A stretch of 64,000 nucleotides of DNA from contig NC_066316.1 of NCBI RefSeq assembly GCF_022539315.1, forward strand, positions 63,345,994 through 63,409,993, in the 5' to 3' direction. The first letter of the stretch is position 1, and each line of letters starts with the position of its first letter. A program made the translations under genes and the position numbers. The DNA is from Serinus canaria. Its lineage: Eukaryota; Chordata; Aves; Passeriformes; Fringillidae. The notes below the pieces were generated by a model that saw only the letters and a program-made list of their open reading frames with translations, did no database searches and was not told the origin of the DNA. Below, in pieces: positions 1-12,900 of the stretch.

Positions 1-1560
1 GATCTGTGCTTGCAGATAAGATTTTGCAATGTTCTCAGATCCCTGCTGGGTCAGCCATTTGAATGTAGTAGATCTGCAAGACACCATTAAGGACTCTTTA
101 AAAAAAAAAAAAAAAAGTTGCTATGACAAGTAATTTCCTTCTCTAATTCAAGCATTTCTGCAACAGACCATGCTAATCTATGAACAGCTTATAGCAGAAA
201 CATGTACAGGAATGTTCCACCCTCTACATTCAGCAAGACACCATTTCCATCAGCAAGAGCAGATGGCATTAAGCACTGAGTTTATTCCATCAGCAGGCTC
301 ACAGCTTTGCACTACTGGGAAAGTAATGTCATTATATATTTCTAATGCCAACTTTAATTTCATTGTGACTTTGTCTTCAACCTACCTCTTTCATTGGAGT
401 TTTCCCAACCCTTTTTGTCCTGGTCTTTCATGCTGGTCCTTCTCTCTTTTTCTGCAAAACTCCTATCTCCTACTCGAGCCAAAAGTATCTGCTCTGGGTC
501 TGCAAGAGGCTGCAGGTTTTACTGTGCTTTCTGGCATCTTTATACTGAGGGTTTATTTTTAAAAGCAGTTGAACTGGAAGAATGCAAACTCTTTATTCAG
601 CTTTCTTAAACAGAAATTTCAAATTTAAATTTCTTGCTGTTATGGACAAGCACTACAAGATAAACTGACACACCATTAGCTGGAGAGGAAGGGTGCAGGA
701 ACAGAAGTTGGAATACTTTATTCACAGACAATATTCTTTCTTGTGATGCTAAAGTGGTTCCTTTAATTAGTTTTGGAAGGCTTCTCCCATCACCTAGAAC
801 TGATGCAAGAAGGTAGCCTGAAATTTTCAGCATGGGCTGACAGCAATGTGTGCAAAGGAGACCCAAAGAAGCTTTGCAGAGCATGAACACATTGTGCTTC
901 CTAAAAAGCATGCCCCACCAAAGTTTCCTGAAATATACTTAAACACCCCAAAAATCAACTATCCTTTCCGAAAACCCTCATAACCACCTTTTAACATCCT
1001 CATAGTGTCACTCTGAGTAAGCACTCGAAGGCAGCTCTGAATAAGCACTTGAAAGGAGCTCTGAATGGCCATCCCCTTTCTCCTCCTAGTGGAACCTTCT
1101 TCCATACCCACTGAAGTTAGTCATGTCACTTCCACAGTGATCAAAATTAACACAAGAACTCCAGTGTGTTTTGTTGCATTAAAGGAGCTGCCACTATCAC
1201 TTTAAATCACCAAATTCAGGTGGTGTTTTGTTTCAAGCCTCCAGCAACCACTGCAAAACCCATGCGGCAGAAATAACCTCTCAATTCAAGTACACCTCTA
1301 GCCTCTCTGCCTTTCCTTTATGCTTGATGCAACCACTTCTTTCCAGCAACTTAACACATAGATTCTTTTTTCTTTGTATTCAGTCTTGTATTAAAATGCA
1401 TTGAGAATTTGTTGTGTAGCTGTAATTATTTTTTGTTCTCTCGCCCTCAAAAGACATGCTTAAGGTGCAGCGAGGGCTGAGTGTTCCTTGAGTGTTATAA
1501 TTGTACTAAACAATGCCAAAACTTCAGAATTAAGAGGAAATCTTAGCTAGAAGCACAATG
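1..1560. other. Intergenic DNA, no gene seen
   Basis: No open frame here resembles a known protein or has exon-like borders. The block contains an A tract near 101-116. At 1,011-1,066 there is a short tandem repeat: two 24-bp units beginning CTCTGA and the start of a third. In amniotes I would expect GJA1 upstream of TBC1D32, but no GJA1 sequence is visible in the window. Confidence 0.6.
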
Positions 1561-2446
1561 CAAAAATGAGGGAAGTGTAGAAAAGATCATCAAGTATCTG
1601 TGTTGGAGCAGACCAAATCACAACTATAGTATCTGTACATTTTTTTTTTTAATTAGCAAAGAAAAATAATTTTTTCATGTGTCATTTTATTAAACATAAC
1701 AAATCCAAATATGCTAGTGTTTTTGTTAAAGCAAACACACAGCCCCATCAGTTTTTTCTCTGATCTGTCAGAGGTTCATATGGCTCACTGGACCCTGTAC
1801 AGCTTCCTTCTTACTTTCTTCAGAGGACTGCGGGTTTCTGTTCTTCGTACTAGTCAGACACAGGCTGAACTTCGGGTCAATGGCAGGGAAGGTTATATTG
1901 CTATACATTAGTGATGTAAGCACTATTTCTGACACCTATAGTGGAAAATTAAAATGTAATATAACCTTTCCTGCCATATGAACCTCTGACAGACCAGAGA
2001 GACTGAACATTTGAGTTGGCCATAAAGTTCCCACTTTTTCCACCTACGAGGACAGTGTTAGGCCAGTGCTGCATACTTGATAAACACTGATTATTCACCT
2101 TGCTATGTGTGCTGTGTCTGTGTGATTTAGTAAAAGTCAAAGCAGCCTCCTCTTCCCCTCTGTCTACTAATGACACATTTCTGTCCCATATTACAACTTA
2201 CATTATTACAACTTACATTGCAATGATACAAAAAAAAGAAAAAAAGAGAAAAATGAAAAATAGATGGGGCTGTGTGTTTGCTTTAAAAAACACTAGCAAT
2301 ATTTGGATAAGTCACGTTTAATAAAATGATGTGAAAAAATTCTTTTTCTTTGCTAATTAAAAAAAAATGTACCAATACTGTAGTTATGATTTAGTCTGCT
2401 CCAACACAGATACATGATCATCTTTTCTACACTTCCCTCATTTTTG
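1561..2446. repeat. Long imperfect inverted repeat (fold-back element)
   Basis: The left arm 1,561-1,750 pairs with the right arm 2,262-2,446 at high identity over about 185 bp. Both outer ends read CAAAAATGAGGGAAGTGTAG in their own orientation. Further in, 1,757-1,782 pairs with 1,975-2,003 (core TCTGTCAGAGGTTCATATGG), and 1,881-1,909 pairs with 1,953-1,976 (core GGCAGGGAAGGTTATATT). About 100 bp in the left arm and 258 bp in the right arm do not pair, so they are likely insertions, or deletions of the partner. I see no clear target-site duplication and no transposase. It may be a non-autonomous fold-back or MITE-like DNA transposon, or an old inverted duplication. Confidence 0.8.
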
Positions 2447-4559
2447 AGGTTGTACACTTGTATAGTGTGGGACTAGGAATACGAGACACTCTGATGCTGT
2501 GCTGAAGCAAAAGCCTAAAGCAATGGAAACACCTATTTCTTCTTAGTATTTCTGCCAGTATCACGTGATTATATTCTTAGACAGACCTGCTGTTCCTCCT
2601 GCTGGTAATATCCCACTCAGTACATGCATAATCATTAGACCCATAATAGAGTGGGTCTAATGACTTCTATTTGTAGCTAGGTCAGTGGCCACAGGCACTG
2701 GCATACAGACTGGTGATGTTTCCTGTACTGCACACTTTGTTAGGCAAAGCCCGTTACAAAAGGAGAAAACCTTCAGCCCTGCTGGGTGGGCAGGGATCCT
2801 GTTCTGGCTTCCTGGGACCAGCTTCCTATTGCAGGCACCTTGCATCTAGAGAGCACACAGGATTTAGATTGTGAATGGCTGAATTTATCCTTTGAGTAAA
2901 TAATAAAGTTCCACTGTTTAAAGCTCACATTGCTGACTCTTGGTTTTTCCCCATTGAAAAAAACAGCAAGGAAAGGAATTCACTGTGTGCAGACTCAACT
3001 GGACTCAAAAGCAGCTCAGCTAACACTGGAGCACCATCTCCTCAGGTCCTCTAGACTTGTTAAGTGCCATCTGAAGGTCTGCTCAGGAGCACTGAGAGCA
3101 GAAGTCTTTACAACTATCTGTTCCTACTGAACAGATAGTTCAGTAATAACTGAACTATCTGTTCAGTTTTAATTTTTTTAATTTTTCAGTAATAACTGAA
3201 AAATATTTTGCAGCCTAGGGAAAAAAAAGAAAAGTAGGGATATGAATGAAATTACCTCTGACTTGTCTAGTAGTAATTTTTTTCTAGTAGCATTCTTTAG
3301 AATTATTATTATAGTAGTATTTTTCTAGTAGTATTCTTTAGAATTACTAATATAGTAATTCTAAAGAATAAGAATTTCTCTCAAAATTATTTTCCACTAT
3401 CCCCCCCCCAAATCTGACTCAAATATTCATTAGCTAAATAACTGCTTTAGATTTAGTGTTTTGTCCTGAAAATCTAGGAAACTTTAGACTTTGTGGTTTT
3501 TTGGCCCCTCCAACTTTGTACAGACTAATTCAATCTATTAATTTTCAAAATAATTTAAGTAACTCTTACTGACCACACAGTAAGCTATATTTTGATGTAA
3601 AATTAGTTTCATTTTCCTGACTGTTAATAAAACCATTCAAAGCAGCCTTCAGTAATAAAGTGAAAGCAGGTCTATCCCTGTAACAAGTTATCAACTGTGG
3701 CGAGGGAAAAACAGTACAGTAAAGAAAAATACTTGATCAGGATGAATACATCTAAGATTCAACAAGCAGAGTATCACTTTACAAAGCACATCTATCCACA
3801 ATTCTTCAATTGACTGTAAAGAATTAATAAGCTTTTTTTAAATGCAGTTTCTGCCTTTTAAGAAATAATCAGTGAGGCACCTTGTCACTATGCTGCAACC
3901 CTCTTGCTGCTTGGTGCCTGCAGACACATTTTTCTGTCCAATTTCATGCTTTTCTCTTCTCCCTCACTTCAGCAGACCACCAGACCACAACCACAGGCAC
4001 AATGGGGAAATGTTCCTATGATGTGGTTTCTGAAATTTGTCTCAGTTTTGTTTCCTTGGAAAAGGCTTATTCATTTCCATGCTCTGCACCAATCCTGTTC
4101 CCAGTAAATGATAGCTGTGTGAATACATGTGAGTGCTGAATTTGGCTTTTTGTGTCCAGCTGGTTTCACAATGACTTTTTCTGCCTCAATGATCATTCTG
4201 GCAAATAAATTCAAATTCTAGTAAGTAGGCTTGCCATTTACCAAAATCTTTTTTTATTAGTAAATGGTTTTATTCCTACTACTTTAATTTGGTTTTCTTT
4301 TTTTCTGACATTTAAAATCAAATCCTCATTTTTAAGAACCCTTTAGAGTCTACACTAGATTAAATTTTTAGGTGTAAGTAACATATTTTTCAACCTCAAC
4401 AGAGCTCAGTTTTGCCTGGTGCCTACTGTAAGCAATTTAAAGAGTTACATACAAGATAAGAAGAGTCTTTAAAAAAAAATAAATTTCCAAACATATCTAT
4501 TACAGAATGCAGACACTGACAGTTGTGCAAAGGCTATATGATAAAAATGCTTGGGAGAT
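2447..4559. other. Intergenic DNA, no gene seen
   Basis: Apart from the hairpin cluster at 3,112-3,370, I see only short open frames without exon borders or family resemblance. Confidence 0.5.
3112..3370. repeat. Cluster of perfect short hairpins
   Basis: Four palindromes lie within 260 bp. 3,112-3,123 pairs with 3,129-3,140 (12 bp). 3,126-3,144 pairs perfectly with 3,149-3,167 (19-bp arms, loop AATA). 3,181-3,190 pairs with 3,195-3,204 (10 bp, again loop AATA). 3,332-3,349 pairs perfectly with 3,353-3,370 (18-bp arms, 3-nt loop). A near-duplicate of the TTCTTTAGAATTA segment lies just before the last one. The order sense-antisense-sense around 3,112-3,167 suggests repeated snap-back copying, not a transposon. 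Confidence 0.9.
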
Positions 4560-5030
4560 CCTTGCTGCAGCCCTGCTACAGAAGACTCCGTGTTGGGGTT
4601 GGACTGGGGTGCTCCTGTGATGTCAAAAGAGAGCAGGTCCCAGGGCAGATACACTGGTGGCACTCCATTGCCACCAGTCTTCAGGTGAACACAATCCTCT
4701 AACTACTCCCTGTCCTTTGAGCCCAACCATCCAACAGCTTCTTAACCAACTATCTGTCCACCCATTCACAGTGTACTGACTCAACTTAGTTCCATAAAGT
4801 TTGAAGGAGACTCTGATGGAAGCCTTGCTAAAGTCAACGTGAATGGCACCCACTGCTGACAGCTTGGTAGGGTATGATTGATCACTCTCTGGAAAATCCA
4901 TGCCATCTCTGGCCAATCACTTTCTTCTTCCCCTGCCACAAAATGTTCTTCAAGAGGACTTGCTCCATGGTCTTCCTTTGATCAGCATTCTGGAGACTAC
5001 TCTAACTGGTAGAAATTGTTCCAGCTCCCA
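4560..5030 (-). mobile_element. CR1 LINE fragment (ORF2 region), old
   Basis: Read on the minus strand this matches the reverse-transcriptase part of avian CR1. The + strand has the antisense phrase AGCCTTGCTAAAGTCAACGT, followed by a segment matching 'cttgctccatggtcttcc'. This is the usual CR1 stretch upstream of the common 3' fragments. The frame is broken by many changes. The ends are approximate. Confidence 0.75.
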
Positions 5031-6469
5031 TATAAGATAATTTGTATTGCCTATCCTTCTCTACTATTAGATAGATTTGAAATCTTCAAAGTGGATACAA
5101 CATTTAATTAATCACTGAACTTCATTTTAAGTCGGTGTCTTCAAAAGCCCTATTAAATTCTACTTCTTTCATAAGATCTTTTGTCCATTGCTTGTCAGCA
5201 GAATTTAAGACTTAGTTTATAAAATCCCATCAAAGCTGCTGAAATCTATGAACATAGGGGAAGGAAGCTTTTTTTCTCCCGGAGATAAGTGATGACCATT
5301 ATTAATTCATTTGAATTCAGTATAAAATGATGCCTTTATTTAAATTTATTATTAGAATGATACATTTATTTTCACACTCTTAACTATCTGTTGTTAAAGA
5401 AACCTGAGTTATGGTTTAAAAAGATAAACACAAAAAAAGTTAGAAAATACATTGCTTTGTTCATTAAATCTGTGTTTGGGGTACATGCCCAATCCTAAGA
5501 TATGAGTGCTCACTAAGAAGTCTGAAAACTGGTTTTGCAGGAAAACTTCACTTGACATTTCCAATTTATGACTCAGAAAATACATATTTTTTTAGCATAT
5601 TGCTTCTTGCTCTCTCCTATTATTTTTATTCTGTGACTGTAAACTGACAGGCACTGTTCTTTCTGTGTTTAGACAGCACCTGGGCACTGCAGCCCTGGTG
5701 AGTGACTGAGGCTCTTGGCAATAGTAAAAGGAAAGGATTTGTAACATTTATGTACTTGCAAAGTTCTAAAATACTTCTAGGTTGTGTATCACTGCCAAAA
5801 AGAGCTTTACCATAACCTTATTTCCTTCCTTCCCTTCTGCATACACATGTAGTTTAATATGATGAAATGGGGATTCCAATCACCTTTTTTATCTGGGAGA
5901 CAACTAAAAATTGACTCAATTAACAATTAATTCAGCTTTTCTTCTCCCTGTTCCTGCTCTGCATATCATACTTCAGGGAAACACACAAAATGTGGGGGTA
6001 CTGCAACAGATTTGGTGATAGAGTTAATTCCAGTCTTAACTGTGTATTTTGGCATTGCATGTTGGTTCCATTAAAAAGAATAACTGGGTTTTTTTTGCCT
6101 TGGCTTCTGAATCAGCCCAGCCACAGTTTCCTGGTCTTTGAATATTTCAGCTTGCTATCACAGTCTTCTCTTGTGGTCCATGAGCCAAAGAAGGCCAATA
6201 GCAGTATGAGGCATTTATATCTCAGCAGAAGCTTACAGAATTTAACAGGACAAGGAAGAAATATTTCATCAATTATAAGTACTCCTCCTCTCAAAATTCT
6301 CCAGAAATTATTTATATATAGAGAGAGTCTTGTAGAAAAAATTGCAAGAATGCTATTAATGCAAAGTATATAAAAGCCAAGATTTAACTGAGTTTCAAGA
6401 TAGTAAAAGGAATGTAACGCTTCATTAAATCTCTGAAGGCTATCTGCAGAGGTATTAGCCAACAAAAAT
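5031..6469. other. Intergenic DNA, no gene seen
   Basis: AT-rich sequence. Overlapping open frames on both strands near 5,990-6,465 (127 and 117 codons) show no domain, no family resemblance and no splice context, so I do not call them. Confidence 0.5.
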
Positions 6470-6900
6470 GAGGATATGCTTTAAGAACTGTGTCCAGTTT
6501 TCAACTCCACAACTCAAAAAAGACATGCACAGACTAGAGAGGATCCAAATGAGGGCCAAAAAGATGATTCAGTAGCTGGAGAACTTGACTTACTAGGAAA
6601 AATGAAGGAATTAGGCCTTTTCTCTCATGACAAGACTCATGTGACCTCAAAATTTTCTAGTACTTAAAGGGCAGTTAAAATGAATAGAGAAGGTTACTTC
6701 ACAAGGACACACATGGAGAGGACAAAGGACAATGGGCTCAAGCTCCATAAGAACAGGTTTCATCTTGATATAAGAAATAATTTTTTTCAGAGTGAGAACA
6801 ATCAGCAATTGGAACAATCTTCCAGGTATGTGATAGTCTCCATCACTGTACGTTTTTAAGATACCACTGGACAAGGCTAGATGTCATCAGGGCTCCCCTT
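6470..6900 (+). mobile_element. CR1 LINE 3' fragment
   Basis: The sequence follows the CR1 3' region in sense direction: 'tgtccagttttcaactcc', 'gagaggatccaaatgagg', 'gacaaaggacaatgggct' and 'ggaacaatcttccagg'. It is diverged and carries no intact frame. The ATTCTATGA-type terminal repeat is not clear, so the copy is probably truncated or decayed at its 3' end near 6,900-6,960. Confidence 0.8.
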
Positions 6901-9900
6901 CCCATGAAAGTTTCAATCAAATGAATTTTCTGTCTTTTCCAGCTTAGGCTCTTCTATTATTATTAGCCATCTACTACTTTTTTTTTTTAGCATTTGGACA
7001 CGCATTATTAATCAGTTTACTTTTGCTGGGTTTTTTTTTCTTTCTTTTTTTTTTTTTTTTTTTGGTTGCTTTTTTTGGTTTTTTTTTTTTTTGGTGTGGT
7101 GGGGGGGAGTGTTTTGCTGGGATTTTTTGTTGTGGTTTTCTTTTCTTTTTTTTTTAATTCAGGAATTCCATCCAAGCTTGAAATTTAGAAGCAGATGGGA
7201 CAATTTACCATTTGCTTGCCTGAGCAAGATAACATCAGAGATCTCTCCAAAATGTTTTATTATCTCCTTTGTCTCATTCTCCTTACAATTCTCCTGGATT
7301 CTAAATCAGATTTGATAAATTATTTGAGGATTTGGTTTTGACATGAACAATTGTCTTCTGCCATGGCTCCAATTCATAGTCACCATTGAACAAATGGCAT
7401 ATCTGCCTCACACTGCAAATTTTTGGCTGTCTAAAATAGCAAAATATCAGTGTTGCAGTGGCCTCTTTTTTCCATGATGAAGGATCATGCTGATGTTTTT
7501 TTAATAAAATAAATTACTTTGAACATCTAAGTTGGCAGGGATATGAAATTGGAAAAAAAATTCTACAGTTGAGAAATCACAGTAAAATGAGAGGAAAGGA
7601 TTATAAATATCAACCAACAAAATGTATTTTGTGGATCAGCTCACATAGATTTCGTACTATCGTCATTTGATGTAACTTTAAAGCACAAATCCAGCACAAA
7701 ACCCCCAAAGATTTAAAAACACAGGAAATTCTAGTTATCAAAAAAAAAAAATACTCCAGAGGATATTCTGATTTGTTACTAAAGACTGGAAAAATTGCAT
7801 CCTGAGGTCAGAAGTAACTGTCAAAAAAAAAAAAAATTACAGAGAAAAGATCTTGTGTAACTTAAGCCAAGAACTCAAGAATACTTGGATATGCATAGTC
7901 AGGATATACGTGCCAAGAAGAAAATTAGGAGTTCCAAGATATGTGAAGTAATTTCTTCAATAGCTCATTAAAAATATTAATACATCATGCTCACCTTGTT
8001 ATACAAATGTACCAGTCAAATATTGAAATTTAAATAGGACAATTTGGCTAATAGGTCGAGAATTTTTAAACTACTTTAAAGAAGTAAAAAAACATTACTA
8101 AATTAAGAAGTTCAGTGAAGAGTAACAGAAATGGTCAGAATGTTGGCACTAATTATATGTTGGCACTAATTAAACTTAGCAAGGGGATGACTGAAGGGTA
8201 ACGTGACCAGTCACAGACATTTCTTTAAAAATGTTAACCTCAATATGATATGAACAAAGTAAAATTGGGGAAAAATTGGGTAATTATCAGTAAAAAATAA
8301 GAACAAGCATCTTCTGGTTTTCTTTCTGAAAAATCAAGGAAATTGCATACCATAGGAATATTTGGTATGTGAAGCATCATTTTAAAAGTGTAGATGTATT
8401 GTATGAATCAGTTGCCACTTTCTTATTTAAAAAGGGTTTTTTTCCTGTGGAAAGCTATCAAAATTTAATAATATTGTCATCACTGAGAAAGTTATATTTC
8501 CAATAGCTCAAGAAACAAGTCAAGAAAGAGTTTCTCACTGTAGTTACCACTTACTATAACAGTGAACAAGTGTTTTGGAGAATGAGGGTGAGCCATGGCA
8601 TTTCCCTGGATTCCTGGATAAGGTTGTTATGGAAAGAAATTCTGACCAACACAGCCACGGTCTCACAGCCAGTACCAAAAACCTCCCTGAAATTACTGGA
8701 GTCTTTCCATGGACTTAAATAGACTCTTACATTCTGTGAATGAAGTGAAATGAACTTCTGGAAAACACTCAAAGTTCAAGAAAGCCCAGAGGACAAGGTC
8801 CTGGCCTTTCTGTGCTTAACAAGGGGAAAGGAAAGGATAAAAAAAAAAGAAAAGAACAGTAAGGGAGGAGGGCAGGCAGGAGAACAGTGGAGGCATAAAG
8901 GAGAATAGCAACTCTGGGCTATGTACCTCTTGGAGAAACTTGATAGGGAAGGGAAGAGACATGATGAAAGGAAGGTGGGTCAAGAAAGAGGGAGGAAGAT
9001 GAACCTGGCACTGCAGAGGGAAATGAATAGCACAGTTGGAAGCCCCTTCATGGAGCTCTGATTAAAGCTGCAAGGTTAAACGTCCTCCAAGTACCTCTCC
9101 CACTTTCTTATTCTTATTGCAAATTCCAACAAAACTGAAAGCAAAAAAGCAAAGAAGACAGAGGAAAGCTTTTGCATTGATGGCAAGAAGAAGCAAGTAG
9201 GCTAGTCATGAGAAAAAGAGAGAATGCAAATCACAGACCAATAAAATACAGTTTCTTGTATTCATAAGTTAACAATGAAGAGAAGGTTTCAGCTGAGAAA
9301 AACACTTTGTGATTCAAGTGAAAGACACATAACCCAAAAAGATCATTATCTACAGGCCTGGTAAAAATGGTCCTCTATTACTCATGAGCATGCATGAAGC
9401 AGAATGGGTGGCCTTAGAAAGGGATGATGAGATGGGGAAAAAAAAGAAAACCCAAATCAAAAAACTGATTAAATCCTTCATAACAATAAGCCTACATTAA
9501 AAATATTTTAACCTAAGACCGCACTGAGAGCTGTAAAATTTTTCATGCTGGGAGATGGTGAGCAGACCAGCTTTTGCTACTGATGAAGACACAGATCTTC
9601 ACTCAGGCACGGGTCATGGTCTAGATGACAGGTGCTTCTCAGAGCTTTCACCAGCAGTGACTTGAGTGAAAGGGTTTTGCCTCTCTTCCCCTGCCAGCCA
9701 GTCCAATCACTAATATTTATTCAAATGGGATAAACAGTAGAAACAATTTTTGGAAGAAAAAGAAATTCAGTTTATTAGGACTATGGAAACTCAATGCCAG
9801 ATATTTAAAAGTATAATCAAGCCACTTAAGTCTAGCCATAACATTTAGATTCCATTTAATCCTAATGTATTTTTGTAACTGATTTTTGATGAATCAGCCT

Positions 9901-12900
9901 TTTAAAATTTTTTATGTAAACTGTTCTTTAGATTTATATGCAAATACTATCCTTTGTAAACTGAAATATTGGCATATATTCCTACCACAATTTACAAGTA
10001 GCCTAACTATTTACCCTTCAGATTATTCCTATATTTTTTGATGGTAAATAACATCCAAAGAAAGGAAAGTGTTACCTTTTGGTATACTATTACAATAAAC
10101 TTTTAGACATCACAAAAATTCCCTATGTTAACATTCTTGCTAGAAGGCTAATCTGAACCTGATGGGTTAGCTCAATTTTGATTTGATTGTTTGCTTAACA
10201 TACACATTAAGAACAGTTTGGGAAATTACTACATTATATATGAGCTACTTCAAAGACTGCTAGAGTTTGTCAAAAGTCATGTCATCTTGCAATGTTCCTA
10301 GTTGACCAAAATTGTACTCTTACCTCCAGTTGAAGTGAGAGACCTAAATAGCACAAAATTCAAAAAAAGGCCACAAAGCAATCTCTTAAAGACTTGCTGA
10401 TCCTTGTATGAGGTCTGTTCAAAAAAAGGGCATAAAACCTTTCATTTTCTCATGTGCCCTGTCTGCTACAGCAATGTGTGCTTCTCAAGACACTTGCTTC
10501 TACCTACTCCCATAGGAGCTTCCACACTTACATGTTTGCCCTTGTGCTACAGATATTTTCATCCCTGTCCAGTAAACTGGAGTGGTCAAAAAAGTCAGAG
10601 AGCTACAGAAAACGAAAGTCACAGTCTGACTTAACAGGATAAGCAGTGAGACAATGATTTGGCATAGCTAGCTTTAAATATAGTGAAGGGCCCAAAAATG
10701 GCCTGCTAGAGAGAAAAGGCCCTAACCTCACCTTTTAAGAGGAGCAGAGATTCAAACTTTATCTTCCATCTCCTCAGATTTCCAAGAGATCTTCCCACAC
10801 TCTACATTACGAGTGACAGCGAAAGCTGTGATTTCAGTGAAATGTTGATAGTGTTCATTCTGAATTTTGGTGCAGTCTATAATTACAAGCTCCTATAGAG
10901 GCTTTCAGGTCTATTTAACTTCCTTTATGTATTTCTCATAGTGTAGAATCACAAAAATACTCCCTCTGAGTAAAACATCCTGCTTAACATACAGAAATAT
11001 ATAAAACCCCTCCAACAACACATTGCTACATTAGGCACCACACTGCAGGTCTAAAATCATGTCACACAATTTTTGGCTAGTACATTCTATATAAACACCG
11101 TCAAATATCACATTTGAAATGCAAACATAGAAGATAAGGCATAATTAAATATATACTATATATCTATCTAACATAACATAAAGACAAAACAATACTTTAT
11201 TTTTCTCATCAGCCAATTAAATCTTGCTCCAACAGACACTATGCATAGTTAGGATTTAAGGAGTGAGACACTTTGAAGAGTTCAGACAAAGCTCTATACA
11301 ATACTAAAATTTAGATAACAAATGTAACAAGGTTTACCTAGGGACACTTTCATTCCCACATATGTTCTTTAAATGTACTTTGTCCCTTGGTGGTGCAGAA
11401 GCAAATTAACAACATGGGAAATCTACTAAGGAAAACAGAAGGTGTACATTAATTTCACACCTAATTATTAACTAATTTTCTCAGGCTCTGCCAGAGTAAT
11501 CAGCACTTGAACAGCTTCACTTGTTCCCAATGAGCCTCTGCAGTGCTCGTGTTTAAAATTCCAGGGGGGCACAGTTGCAGCAGGATGAATAGTAATGATT
11601 GCAGGGAGTCTGAGCCTGGCTTGGGCACTCTTTCCATGGAGCCAGCACCGCATTCCTTTATAGTAACAAGAATGATTTGGACACTAATGCTAGGGCAGAC
11701 ATGTAATTTCTTTCTGATAGATGTGCAACACTAGCATAAAACTGAAGGGGAGGATGATGCAGGTGAAGTAGCTCCATTGGTTTTGTGTTGCTGTAAAACT
11801 GTAACAGTATTAAAACAAAGTCTGTGTTATTCACACTGAAAAAATTATTCAGGACAAATGAATCTGCGTGATGTACTATGAACCAAGGCTTTGGTGCTCT
11901 GATACAAACAATATGTAGTGTTGAGAGATGACAGGTTCAACTAACATTAAATAAAACACAAATCATCTTTGACAGAGAGATGACATGAAAGGCTGACAGG
12001 AATTTTTCTACATGCTGCCTCTTTTGCAGATAAAACTTCTAAACATACAGCACAGTTCCTTATATGTTTGATCCAGATGGTCTTTCAGTTCCTTCTGTAC
12101 CCCATACAGGTTTTAATTTGCTGTAACACCTGTCTGGTGAAGTCTTACATCTATACAAAATAAGTGAAAATTTGAAGGAAAACATTATGCTTATATAAAG
12201 ATACAAACATCTTCTACATCCTATCCTTATTATGCTATCCTAGGTAACAAAAATTGATATATAACCCATCATTGACCTAGAAAAAGAGGCACACATGAAA
12301 AATGGAAGACATTTAGGACCAGACTCAGAAGGTCTGAAACTGAAAATTAGGGTGCAGGGTACAGTTTCATGCTTGGCTCTGAAGACCCCAATCACCTACA
12401 CACCTCTTTACACTTCAGTCTCACAGTGCCCACTGACAGTATCTAAATCAGCTCTAGAAACAGGGAACTCAAAACAAACCTGCTTCCAGGAGAATTTTTT
12501 AGTGACTGAGAAGGAGGCTAGGCTGAGCAGGGCTTTCCTCTTCTGCTGAAGATTTGTGATGGAGGTAGCGATTTGCCAAAGAGGGAGGGAAATCCAATGA
12601 GTGGAAAATTGACTCTGGAGAGACACTTGGGTAGGAGTGAGTTGTGGGACTGTCTCTATTGTCAGGACTGATCATCCATTTCATATTAAACAGTGACTGG
12701 ACTTAATAAAAAGAAAAGTACATACACTCCCACATCAGTACTTAACCACAATGCTGCAGTCAAGCTTCATTGCTGTGTAGGATTTCAAGGAATTTGTAAT
12801 TCCTATGGGAAAGGAATGCTTTCCTTCCCCTTCCTTTCCCTCCTCTGTGGAGCTCAAAATATGGAAAGCTGAGAGGAAGGTTTGCCTAAAAAATGCAAAT

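Noticed and set aside
5990..6465. Overlapping frames of 127 and 117 codons on opposite strands
   Set aside because: No homology, splice signals or composition bias. Such pairs arise by chance in AT-rich DNA.
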